Shown here in pieces: positions 8,113-18,245 of a stretch of 64,000 nt of DNA. Below the pieces are notes generated by a model. That model did no database searches and was not told the DNA's origin. It saw only the letters and a list, made by a program, of their open reading frames with translations. The stretch's first letter is position 1; each line of letters starts with the position of its first letter. The DNA lies in NCBI GenBank assembly GCA_008009225.1, contig CM017761.1, positions 682,001 to 746,000 on the forward strand, read 5' to 3'. The stretch is from Acer yangbiense. Lineage: Eukaryota > Streptophyta > Magnoliopsida > Sapindales > Sapindaceae. The translations under genes and the position numbers were made by a program.

Positions 8113-10706
8113 CTTCTTCTTCTATTCGATCCATGCCTACGGACCAGTGACCATGTCCATGGGTCTTCTGCTTCTTTGATTCACGAACCAGCGAGGCTGT
8201 GACCACGGGTCTTCTTCTTCTTCCTCGATTCTTCTTCTTCTTCTTCTTCTTTGATTATTCTTCTTTTTCGTCGATTCACGGAATCACAGGTGGTTGTGGG
8301 TGATTTGGGGTTGATTTGTGTGAGGAGAGTAGGTTGAAGATGATTGATTGGAGAAGTTTGGAAAATTTAGGGTTTCTAGAATTGGGAATTTGAAACTTGA
8401 AAGTGGATTGAAGTGAAGTCAATGAATGAGTTGTGTTGTGTCTGAAGAGTTTTTAAAATCGATCCAAATGGACCAAATATGGGTTGATTGGGAATTGGGA
8501 GAGAGAGTGATTTGGGTTGATTTTGTGTTGTGTACTTGTGTAGTTGTGTTATGTAACTTGTGTTGATTTGTGAGGGACCGAGAGGGAGGCAGTGGCTGAG
8601 TGCTGTGAACTGTAAAGAGGTATTGAGGTGTGAGTGTGTGAGTGTGTGACCATGTGAGCCAGTGGCCCTGTTACTCTGTGAGTGGGTAAAATAAAATAAA
8701 AAATTAAAAAAAAGGTTCAAAATTGCCGGTTCCGGAGGAATCGAAACTGGAACCAGAACCGTGTAAGGTCTGGGTGCAACTTTTACATTAAAATAGTGCA
8801 ACTTTCACACTATTTCACTATTCCATCTCCAACCCATTGCACCAAATCTTACCCTATTCCTTTTTTTTTTTTTTTTTAAATTATTTATTAACAAATACTC
8901 TTCTCCAACCAATCAAAACCCACTTTGCAATAAAAATAAAAAAAAATAAAAAAAAAGAAGGATAAGTAGCGCAATAGTTGCACCAAGTGAACAGTATCAT
9001 GCAATATATTGCGTGACACTGTTCATTGGAGCAAAAATAGCGCAAGGTTTGACGCTGGGTTGAAGGCCAACTTTGCTACAAATTGGCGATTTGTCGTAGG
9101 GTTGGAGTTGCTCTAACACACTCTTTCATATCTAACACGAAGATGAATACACATTACACACTTATGTCTAATGATGTGACTAATAAAAGACGCTAAACAA
9201 ATAGATCAATGAAGTGTCTAAGTCCTAAGAGTGATTCGAACTTTTTTTTTTTGTTGAAATATTACAATAATTCAGGGTCTTAGAGCATCTCCAAGGGGCT
9301 CCCTAAATCCTCTCATTAGCTAAAATAGTGAGCCAATTTGGTTTTAGAGCACTCCAAGGGACTCCCTAAATGGCTCTCTATTTTAGAGAGCCTCTTGGTG
9401 GCTCTCTAAATGTAGGGAGCTCTTTATCTTCTCTCTCTTATTTTTTAAATATTTTTAAACTGATTTTGTTATTAAAAAAATGATATCAATTTTGTATTAT
9501 TATTTGTTAAAAGTTTGAAGGTTGTTATTAAATAAATTTAAAAAATATTAAAATATTAATGACTAGCTATAATAGAGAACATGTTTGAAGTGACATCATG
9601 AGAAGTTGATAGCTAAAATAGCTAAAACTTAGGGAACATGGTTGGAGATGCTCTTATGGAAGAGGGAGGAGAGACTCTAACCCAAAATCTCGTATCATGG
9701 TATGGGTGCAAGGGGTTTTACTGCCAACCAACCAACCTCATCTTGTCAAAAGTGATTCGAACTATAAACCTCACGACTCTAAATAGTTATAACACTAAAC
9801 TATTGACTCAAACATAATATTCAGAATATGAGATTTAACACAGTAATGTAATAGATTAAGATAAATCCACAATTATTAATAGTTCTAACATTTAATTAAA
9901 CCCAAAAAAGAGATTAAAAAAAATCTTGAAACAAAATAACTCTTACCACATTCTCTAGTAGAATTGACAAAGCTAGAGCAGATACAAGTCATCCCTTCAG
10001 TCTCAGTATCGAACCCACAAGTCCCACCGGACTGCGAACACCGATCACATCCAGTCTCCGGCATAGAATAGGACAATCTGATACCGTACACCCAATCGGA
10101 CGGCCCCAAACCCTTCAAGCTATCAGTGTTAATCACAGTCGTATAATGCGTGCAGTCCAAAATATTCATACTCATGTACTTCACAGTATCATAGCTCGTG
10201 AAGCAACACGGCGGCGAACTAACGTTGGCCACCAAGTGAAAGAGCCTGAACGCATTGCAGCCGCCGTAGAGCTCCTCACAGGAGTGGTCTGAGAAGTTGA
10301 AGCAGAGATTCTTGTAATGGTTGAGCACCGGAGAGTCGATGGAGCAGTTGATGAGAGCAAAGACGGTGTCCGGCGACGGTGGCATCATCGCCGATTGTAT
10401 GTCTGTCATGATGAAATCGTGGTGTGGTTGGAGAATGGAGCAAGTTGACATTGAAGGGTCGTATATGACCATTGTTTTGGTCTTGTAGTCGATTGATTGG
10501 ACCTTGTAGTTTCCTGATGGGGTTGTGAAGAACAAGCTTGTGCTGCAGTTTAACATGTGGCGGTATTGGGGAGCGCCGCAGCCGTCGTCGACGCCGAAAG
10601 GGTAGTTTATGGCGATGTCGCCGCAGGTGGTCCGGCAATTAGTACCGGAGGCAGCTGTGAGAGTACTTAGAATTATTAATGTTGTGAGGTTGAATATGGT
10701 ACGCAT
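7456..10706 (-). CDS. WAK-associated galacturonan-binding-type extracellular protein
   Basis: Two exons, 9947-10706 and 7456-7556, join in phase (a codon is split G|GT) to give 286 residues. The start at 10706 gives a signal peptide (MRTIFNLTTLIILSTLTAAS); an in-frame ATG 57 bp upstream would place polar residues ahead of it and is less likely. Mature residues C24..C28 with NYPFGVDDGCG mark the cysteine-rich GUB_WAK_bind domain. A second cysteine cluster, CDRCSQSGGTCGFDTE, is the WAK-associated C-terminal motif. There is no kinase domain. Exon 2 encodes a short tail ending in VFLFTGALLALQMIL, a hydrophobic end that could be a GPI signal or membrane anchor. The ~2.4 kb intron is made mostly of MITEs. 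Exon 1 is firm; the link to exon 2 is inferred from phase, splice sites and tail character. Confidence 0.8.
7848..9113. mobile_element. Harbinger/Tourist-like MITE, interrupted by a hAT element
   Basis: Terminal inverted repeats GACCATCTCCAACCC (left) and GAGCAACTCCAACCC (right, reverse complement) are flanked by the 3-bp duplication TAA (7845-7847, 9114-9116), as in PIF/Harbinger elements. Removing the nested element and its duplicated target leaves about 369 bp, the size of the related MITEs at 9283 and 58313. It lies in the intron of the WAK-associated gene. Confidence 0.82.
7884..8772. mobile_element. Non-autonomous hAT element nested in a MITE
   Basis: Termini TAGACCTGACAAGGTTC and CAGACCTTACACGGTTC (reverse complement of the right end) are flanked by a perfect 8-bp target duplication GGTGCAAC at 7876-7883 and 8773-8780, diagnostic of the hAT superfamily. 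The 889-bp body has repeated CCGGTTC-type subterminal motifs and a (CT)n tract at about 8069-8109. No transposase is visible; a 141-codon frame at 8376-8801 lacks family features and crosses the element end. Confidence 0.9.
9283..9653. mobile_element. Harbinger/Tourist-like MITE
   Basis: The 371-bp element begins GAGCATCTCCAA and ends TTGGAGATGCTC, flanked by TTA duplications (9280-9282, 9654-9656). It has inserted into an older T-rich SINE-like repeat, whose halves lie at about 9241-9279 and 9657-9720. Confidence 0.88.
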
Positions 10707-12040
10707 TTTAGACTCACACTTGGGATTTGGTTGATCTTCCTTCGTACAAAGCCAAAACGGCATTGGGTTACAAATGGGTCTATAATATCAAAACCGGAAC
10801 TAGTACGAAATACACCATATAGGAAACGAAATCAGATACAATTAATTAGTAGCATTGCATGGAAATGGAGTGTAGTGTGAAAGAGATGATGAAAATGTGA
10901 AGTGCTAATGGTGGTGGTGGTGACAGAGGATTTGTGAGGTTAAAGGGTGTCCGGAATTTACTCCAGAAGTCAGGAATACTTTTTTGACTGTGAGGATTGA
11001 GAATTTGAGACAGGCTGGTAATGGGATCCACAAGTTGAAAAATGGGGACAGACTAGCTAGAGAGAGGACAGAGGAGCCATTGGTGCATGATGTATTATTT
11101 TTCGATTTTGTAAATGTTGCTTTTCCACCGCTTTGTGTCATATAAGGTGATGACAGTGATAGATTGTAGAGAAATTTGTTTGGGACAATTTCACCACCCG
11201 ATGTAATTGTGTCGTTTAGCATAATTTATAATATGACACATATATCGGATTCAACTGGATCGACCCACACAAGTTTTTCTCATATTGGATCCGACCAGAC
11301 CCACCCACGCAATAAGTTTTTCTCAATAAAGATGGGCGCCGAGCAGTGATGATGACTAGCTGTTAATTAAGTGCCCTAGGCCACTGTTACGATGACATGA
11401 CATTTAAAGTTTTTTTTTTTTATTTATGAGTTCATCATATTAACGAATCTAAGTAGATCAAAAACTATAGCCTAATTAAAAGTCTGCCAAACCAGGGGAG
11501 CAAATTAAGAGATGAAACAAAACAAAACTTCAATAAAAAAGTTAAATTTCTAATTAACATGTTCATATATATTATTGCATTGTAAGAGAGAAGTGAGAAA
11601 AACATGACAAAAGTTCAATAACTAATTTAATTTCTAACATGAACATGTTCCTATTTTTCTATTGAAGATTCATCCACTAGACATTTCGATACGGTTAATA
11701 GATTCTCATGAGAGATTTAATTAATTAATTAATTTAGTTTCTAATTTTTCTTATTTGATTTCCAAACCCTTTGTATAATTAAAATCGAATTATTTACCTT
11801 TTGTACTTCTAATTGCACCGAAAGTGGATGGATTTTCTTGCATCCAATAAACATCAAAATAAATAATATAAAGTAGCATATAATATAAGTACAAGTACTT
11901 GTTACATGGACATTGAACACAACATACATAACACACAACACACAGTTATAATAATACTTCACAGATATTAATTTGTCACAAAGACTACGTACTACACACC
12001 ACACCATAATATATATTGACGGAATTGAATTAAGTCATAT
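10707..12040. other. Intergenic: upstream of WAK-associated gene, downstream of peroxiredoxin
   Basis: No gene is supported. Frames near 10846-11222 include a His repeat from (CAC)n and lack recognisable motifs. The rest is AT-rich. Confidence 0.55.
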
Positions 12041-13086
12041 TCAGACAACATTGGTGAAACGCAAGTAGTCCATCTTGGATGGAAGATCCACCGTCTGGTA
12101 ACCCTTTGGAAACATCTCTTTGGCTTGATCCTTGGACACACTTGGAGAAATGACCACCGGATCTCCCTGTTTCCAGTTCGCCGGAGTAGCAACCTTGTGC
12201 TTCGATGCCATCTGCAGCGAATCCACTGCTCTCACTACTTCATCCATGTTCCGTCCGGTCGATGCCGGGTACAGAAAGCTCAGCTTCACCTACATCACAT
12301 CATCATCCCACTAAATTGTTCAATTTTTTAATTATAACGGTTGAAATCTTACAAGCCCACATTAAATTAAATTAAAGGGAGAATCTTCAATGCACCGTGT
12401 GCCCTAATCTTCCGTGACTAGACACACCACAGAGGCACAGAGCGGTGCACCCAATTATCAAGTAGGTTGTACCTTCTTATCCGGGCCCACGATATGGAGG
12501 GCGCGAGATGGGACCTGCTTTCCTGATGGGTCTTTCTCATCTGGATCCACCATGTTGAGTTGCTTGATGATCTCTCGGTTCGGATCTGCAATGATCGGGT
12601 ATGTCACCTTGCATCCAGGCTGCATGCAAATGAGCAAGTCATTATCTTGAACAAATCATTATTGGACCACAGTCAAACAATAATTTTGACTTCAAAAAAA
12701 AAAAATATCGTAACAGTGTAGGCTTCAATGTCCTTGATCCACTGATTATGTGACTTGACATCATCACAAGACAAACCCAGAAGCTTGACTCCTCTCTCAT
12801 CAAACTTTGAAGCATAAGCAGCCATTTTTCCAAGCTCGGTTGTGCACACAGGTGTGAAATCGCCTACATGCATGCAACCTCACCATAATTAACATCAACA
12901 CTACCCCACCAAATTAACCCAACAAAAAAATTCAAAAATAAAATAAAAAAATTGGAGAGACGACCGACCTGGGTGAGAGAAGATGATGGTCCAGCTATCT
13001 CCGATGAAGTCATGGAGCTTGATCCTTCCTTGGTTGGTGTCGAATTCAAGATTGGGAATGGTATCTCCAATGGTGAGGCCTGGCAT
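12041..13086 (-). CDS. PER1: 1-Cys peroxiredoxin (PER1 type)
   Basis: Four exons, 12969-13086, 12715-12863, 12473-12619 and 12041-12289, give 220 residues, the usual length for plant 1-Cys peroxiredoxins. The peroxidatic Cys is C46 in DFTPVCTTE, next to FSHPGDF, and GRNMDEVVRAVDSLQ near the C-terminus is the family's second signature. The enzyme reduces peroxides with this single catalytic Cys; in seeds it is nuclear/cytosolic and linked to dormancy and desiccation. The start is the only ATG giving the conserved MPGLTIGD end. Two donors are unusual (GTCGGT after exon 1, GTTACG after exon 2) but phases and protein continuity support them. Promoter motifs fit seed/ABA control. The orthologue I recall is At1g48130. 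Confidence 0.96.
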
Positions 13087-13230
13087 TTTTGGAAAATAAT
13101 TAGCAAAATTAATATTGGAAATGAAACAGTACTAGTGTAACTGTATTGGAAGATCAGTGGATGATGATCAGGGGAGTTTAAAAGGAGAGGTGTGGAGTGG
13201 AGAGCCGTGGAGGCCGGAGGGTGTGCCATC

Positions 13231-13266
13231 TGTGCATGTATGCATGAAGGAGAACGTGTACGTGGC
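13231..13266 (-). promoter_or_regulatory. RY-like and ABRE-like motifs upstream of PER1
   Basis: TGCATG occurs at 13233-13238 and 13241-13246 (RY core CATGCA on the gene strand). An ACGT cluster, acgtgtacgtggc, lies at 13254-13266 (GCCACGT on the gene strand). RY and ABRE elements are the binding sites of B3 (ABI3-like) and bZIP factors of seed and ABA programmes. The cluster lies about 150-180 bp upstream of the start codon. A further CCACGTGT lies at about 13398. Function is inferred. Confidence 0.6.
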
Positions 13267-13270
13267 AGGC

Positions 13271-13386
13271 GTCGTGGCTGAAACGCTTGGCGGTTACATT
13301 GCATGTCAACTGTTAGTCTGTTACATCCGTCGCGGCTGACACGCTTGGCGGTTACATTGCATGTGAACTGTTAGTCTGTTACATCC
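13271..13386. repeat. 58-bp direct duplication in the PER1 promoter
   Basis: Two tandem 58-bp units, 13271-13328 and 13329-13386, differ at only a few positions. Each holds cgcttggcggttacattgca and tgttagtctgttacatcc. Each also carries a TTGCATGT motif, so the RY-like site is doubled. Confidence 0.9.
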
Positions 13387-13574
13387 TTCACTTTCTTCCA
13401 CGTGTATCTTCATGTCCTTCTATTTTATTTTTCTGCAAACTTTTTTCATTTTTTTAGTTAATTTCTCTTCAAACTTGATGATCTTCTGGTCGGGTATTTG
13501 TTTGTTTCTTTTTACTGGTTTTAGATCTATATGTATATATATATATATATATCAATATATATAAAAATTCAAGT

Positions 13575-13713
13575 CAGTGCATCCTAATATAACTTCGTGA
13601 GGATATTGAATGTGAGCCATTCGTTTTACATACTTTGACTCAAGTGTGTATACACTTGTCAAAACTAGTAGCTCACATTCAATATCCTAATAAAGTTATA
13701 TCAGGATGCACTG
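13575..13713. mobile_element. Foldback (hairpin) element inside a TA microsatellite
   Basis: Arms 13575-13617 and 13671-13713 are inverted repeats (cagtgcatcctaatataact against its near-complement). The loop holds a smaller palindrome caagtgtgtatacacttg. It is bounded by (TA)n tracts at about 13534-13552 and 13728-13766. It resembles 49178-49319 in architecture. It recalls the rice micron elements that target TA microsatellites. Confidence 0.75.
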
Positions 13714-13724
13714 ACCAGATCGGG

Positions 13725-13766
<42 letters not shown>

Positions 13767-13770
<4 letters not shown>

Positions 13771-14283
13771 AGAGTGGTTCACTCAGAAGGAATCCCTTAT
13801 TTTAATTTCAGTAAAGACTTTTATGAAATTACATTCATTTTTATAAATTTTGATCTGAATTTTTTTTTTTTTATGGATGATATGTTCAATGAAATCTACG
13901 TATAAATAAAATTTGAGAATTTTTCAAGCACTACAACCATTTTCTTGAATTTTCCTATATTTCGTCCATTTTTCGATGCCTTCATATTTAACAAAATCGA
14001 GATAAATAGTTGTAGTATTTAAAAATTTTATAAATTTTATTGATAGGTAGATTTAATTGAACTTTTCATCCAAAAAATAAAAAAAATAAAAAAAAAATAA
14101 AAAAATTCAAAATTATAGAAATGGACATGATTACATCAAGGTCCTTACTAAAATTAAATTAAGGGATATATATAACATTGAATATTATTGTGATTGTGAT
14201 TTATATCCTATTTACCAAAAAAAAAAAAAGATCGTGATTTACATCCAAAAGAAATGTGATATTTGACACACTGATTTATAACC
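13767..14283. other. AT-rich intergenic DNA
   Basis: No coding or RNA feature seen. Homopolymer A and T runs are frequent. Confidence 0.5.
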
Positions 14284-15062
14284 TTCAAAAACTGTATGTG
14301 CACCCCTATTTGTATTTACACCCCATTGAAATTTTTTAAAATATTATAATTTGTAAGCACACCCGCATATTTCCAAATATGCCCTTTCTTTTAATTTCTA
14401 TTGAAAAATATGATAAATTAATCAATTAAAATGTAAAAAAGAAAATAAAAAATTGGAAGAGCACATCTACTGCGGTCTGCGGAATGCGGATTCTGGATGC
14501 ATTGTTCTTTTATATAATAATTACCAATTCTGATTACTTGATAATTAGAATTGGGTTGACCGGTTGAGTGTTGCAATTCGAGATCATATAGCATTTGTCT
14601 TAGCAGTTTGTGTCCAAGTTTCCAAGTAGGTCACTCGCCTCAGATTGTTGAAGCTTTAGCAATTCCTTGCGGCCTTCCGCTGGCTTCAGCATTTTGTTTC
14701 CATATTTTTTTTTTCTTTTATCAGTATTTGGGATGGAATCATGAGGCTACAACCTCCATTTTTTGTTTCTTTAACTTTTTTATTTTAGTTTAGGTTTTTA
14801 ATTAAATCAATGGTTTTCTCTTCTTAACTTTTTTTTAACAATAATAATAGTTAGTTAAATAATCACTGTCATTTCTTTTCATAAAAAAAAATAATTACTA
14901 TCTTTTTTATTTTTTAATTAATACAATATTTGTTGAAATATTAATTATTCCATATGTTAATATGATGTACAAAATATAATTATATTAATCATTTTAAATA
15001 AGGGTAATATTGCCGTTTTAAAATAATACTGATTTGGGGTGCACATACAATTTTAAAGGGGT
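14284..15062. mobile_element. Possible inverted-repeat element with RNase H remnant
   Basis: The inverted repeats aactgtatgtgcacccc (left, about 14289) and aattgtatgtgcacccc (right, reverse complement, about 15035-15053) bound ~0.75 kb. Inside, about 14620-14700 (+) reads SPQIVEALAIPCGLPLASAF, like the E-AL-AI-GL-LA stretch of plant LINE RNase H domains, followed by breaks. No clean target duplication was identified. Confidence 0.45.
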
Positions 15063-15792
15063 GCAAATATCGCCACTCTTTATAAATTTGGTATGGTAAT
15101 AGATAGGGGTGTGCAAGATCCAATCCAATCTAATATGATACATTGGACCCAATCTAATTTATTGGATTGGATTGGATTTGATGATATTATTGGATCGGGT
15201 TGGATCCTAAATTCTAAAATTTATTGGATCATGGATTTCTATATGAAAAATCGTCAAAATATAAGGCTTAATTTATATTGGGCCAATTTATTTTGTCTTA
15301 TACATATAAACATTGAACAAATTTTGGGTGCTATTGTATTTTAATTTGTTACGCCAAAAAGTTATATTACAAACTTTTGGATGATTTTATTTATAATTAT
15401 GTTTAAAGTTTATAGTTTGTTAGACTTTTTGAACTTTAAAGTGTACAATTATGTAGTGTTTTTATGTTAATTATTAGTTTGTTAATTTATTTGAATTACT
15501 GTATGAATAATTATTGATTTTATTACTTTTAGGAATGTTTTAACTTTTTTATATCAAGGATTGCTTCATATTAATTTGATCTGTTGGCATTTGGATTAGA
15601 TCAGGTTTCAGTATATTGGCAATTGGATCGGATCGAATCAGATCTGAATATAATTGAATTGGATCGGATCGGATTCCGCAAAAGATTGGATCAAATTGAA
15701 TATAATTGTAAATTCTTCGATCCAATCAAGTATGCTTAATTAGTGGATTAAGTAGTCTAATTTTATAATCGCGTGTATTTAATTTGCTGCAG

Positions 15793-15957
15793 GTTTGGCA
15801 CCCTCAAAGATGGTGGTGGATGGCCAAAGAGATGGTTACGCAGCAACTTTTAAAACCTTGTAACTCGGATTATGATTGCTTCAATGAATGTGCAGATGGA
15901 ATACCTTCATGTGTTAATGGACAATGCAAATGTCCACCGCCACCACACAATTTCTAG
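15793..15957 (+). CDS. Terminal exon for a six-cysteine defensin-like peptide (partial gene)
   Basis: A splice acceptor (ttgctgcag, ending 15792) precedes 54 codons and TAG. The C-terminal part reads CNSDYDCFNECADGIPSC then VNGQCKCPPPPHNF, a C-x5-C-x3-C-x6-C-x4-C-x-C pattern of defensin-like/NCR-type secreted peptides. The 3' side looks like a 3' UTR (aataaataaattcag near 16016). No upstream exon with signal peptide and start codon is found inside the enclosing element, so this is probably a captured exon or gene remnant. The family is called on cysteine spacing only. Confidence 0.55.
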   Translation, partial: VWHPQRWWWMAKEMVTQQLLKPCNSDYDCFNECADGIPSCVNGQCKCPPPPHNF

Positions 15958-16611
15958 ATGTCTAGACTATATACATGTTACATTTTTCGGTTAATAGAAT
16001 GTAATAAGAGTTTCTAATAAATAAATTCAGTTTTCAATTATTGTGTTTTGAAGACTATATTGGTATAGTAATTCTTAGTCCCTTGAAAAGCATAGGTTGC
16101 GCACACACACTAATCATGCATTTATGTCCATATATTGTTGTGCAATCCATTAGATCGGATGGGATTGGACTTACATTATTGTGCAACCCTAGATTTACTT
16201 ACCTATAAAAATCATATTACCTTTGTCTAGTATGGATGTGCAGGATCCAATCTAATCCAATATGATCCATTGGACCCAATCCAATCCATTTGATTATATT
16301 GGATTTGTGGACATGATTTGATTGGATTGAATTCTAAATTCTAAACCCCATTGGATCGGATTGGATCTTGGATTTCCATATGAAAATCTGTCGAATCCGT
16401 AAAAATACAAGGCTTAATGTACAATAATTATGCCAATCTATTTTGTCTTATACATATGAACATTGTAGACATTGTATTTTGTTACAATAAGAAGTTATAT
16501 TACAAACTTTTGGATGATTTTATTTATGATTGTGTTTAAAGTTTATGATTTTATTTATAATTAAACTTTTGGATGATTCTATTAATTTAAGACCATGTAA
16601 TTTTTTGAAAG

Positions 16612-16712
16612 CTTTCACCATTGGTAGGATTCGAGCCGTTGACCTAGGAGTCATTTGCTCAAACCCCAAGCTCTGGTCCATGCCATCTACTCGCTGAGCT
16701 ACGCCAATGTTG
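16612..16712 (-). mobile_element. tRNA-derived SINE-like fragment
   Basis: On the minus strand GGCGTAGCTCAGCGAGTAG resembles a pol III A box region and GGCTCGAATCC a B box, about 60 bp apart. It does not fold as a tRNA. It interrupts the second hAT-like MITE copy relative to the first copy, so it inserted there later. Confidence 0.5.
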
Positions 16713-17062
16713 CTTTTTGAACTTTAAAGTGTACAATTTATGTAATGTTTTAATGTTAATTATTAGTTTGTTAATTTATTTCAAGTATTGTATGAATAAT
16801 TATTGATTTTTTAAAAATTTATGAATGTTTTAACCTTTATACATTAAGAATTGCTTCATATTAATTTGATTCATTGGATATTTAGATTTGATTGGGTTGG
16901 ATTTAACTATTTTTGCAATTAGATCGGATCAGATCGGATACCGCCTTAAGATTGGATCAAATTGGATCGTAAATTCTTCGATCCAATCAGATCAGATTGG
17001 ATTGAATCTTGGATCATAACAAATCCAATAAATCTGATCCACCGCACACCTTTAGTAATAGA

Positions 17063-17910
17063 TATTTGACGTAATAAGGTTATTTTTATAGACATTGTCA
17101 ATACGATTCAAACGTCATATTATAAATCTAAATTTGCCATTTTATGGTCTGTATACCTGTTCTACGTCATTTTGATACAATATGCTGTCAAATTTTAAAT
17201 TTAACATGGTAGGTGAAATTTGATTAAAATTGGACACAACAAGATTAAATTTGATATAGGATAATAATGTTTAATATGATATGCTGTTTGATAGTGTATC
17301 AAAATTTGACACTATGAAAAATTGACCTTACTATTCGTGTCGTGATATCTTGGAGAGGGTCGATAGTTCTCAAAGCAGGTGTTGTTGAGGGTTATATAGT
17401 AGAATTGTTTGTTGGTTATAAATGTGTTGTAATAGTCACTTCAATTGTGTTATAAATTTTGATATATTATATTATACATTTGACACACCAAGTGTTAAAT
17501 TTGTGACGGTAAAGTTATATTTAACACAATACATTGACAATTTTAGGTACATTCGAAATGATTTCAATGATATATTATAAGTTTAAATCCAACATCGTTT
17601 TCCCATTCTATGGGTTTCCAAATGTATCATACATTAATTTGATACAAAAAGGTTAAAGTTAGACATAGTGTGTTGTCACGATAACGCCCAGAAGTAATAT
17701 TTGACCTAATATGATATAAATTTTTGACATATGATATAGAAAATTCAATACATTATGAAAAATTCACCTTATTATATGATGTGATATATTTTGGTGAAAG
17801 TTGGGAGTTCTTAAAGAAGATTTCGATGTTTATTTGGTTGAAATATTTATTTTCCTGCAGTGTTGTGAATGAGTTGTAACATACACTTCAAATGTGTTGT
17901 ACATTTGACA
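17063..17910. repeat. Diverged tandem duplication, about 448 bp x 2
   Basis: The stretch at about 17306-17460 (tatgaaaaattgaccttact to the TGTTATAAATTTTGA end) is matched by 17754-17908. Flanking parts align with the same offset of about 448 bp. It is AT-rich with no coding signal. Confidence 0.6.
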
Positions 17911-17917
17911 AATTTAC

Positions 17918-18020
17918 TAGGGGTGGGCACAGTTTATTGAACTGAACCGATTCGACCCGAGCCGAGTTGAAATATGGTATTCAGTTCGGTTTTAAGGGTG
18001 AGTTCGGTTCAAACCGAATG
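17918..18020 (+). mobile_element. hAT-like terminus (partial)
   Basis: TAGGGGTGGGCACAG at 17918 matches plant hAT/MITE ends and is followed by palindromic GGTTCGG/CCGAACC-type subterminal motifs. No matching right end was located. Confidence 0.4.
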
Positions 18021-18245
18021 AACTGCTAAACTGCTAATACAATCACCAAACATGATAGGACCTAGAAACTAAAATAAAGTAAATAAAGGGAAACTGCAAA
18101 ATGAAGATAAATGACATGAGGAAATAATGCAATTAACTGGGCCTCATTAGGTACATATCAAGAACTCTATGAAAAGCTTCCAAATTATTATTATTTGATA
18201 ATTTTTTAATTTTTTTTTAGTTTACCATTTCATTATATTTATTAA

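Larger units (their letters stand above)
15104..17054. mobile_element. Composite hAT-like element flanked by two related MITE copies
   Basis: The outer ends TAGGGGTGTGCAAGATCC (left) and TAAAGGTGTGCGGTGGATC (reverse complement of right) are flanked by a perfect 8-bp duplication GTAATAGA (15096-15103, 17055-17062). Internally, 15104-15735 and about 16236-17054 are copies of one GGATCCAATC-rich hAT-like MITE sharing the same middle sequence (for example acaaacttttggatgatttt). Between them, 15740-16230 is different DNA containing a cysteine-rich peptide exon. The shared outer target duplication implies the whole 1.95 kb moved, or formed, as one unit. Confidence 0.78.

Noticed and set aside
8376..8801. 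141-codon frame on the minus strand
   Set aside because: It lies in a non-autonomous hAT element, runs across its end, has low-complexity composition and no family motif.
10905..11222. 105-codon frame ending in a His run
   Set aside because: The His run is a simple repeat, no conserved motif is present, and it sits in the upstream flank of the WAK-associated gene.
16612..16712. A tRNA gene
   Set aside because: A and B box-like motifs exist but the cloverleaf stems do not form and the spacing is too long.
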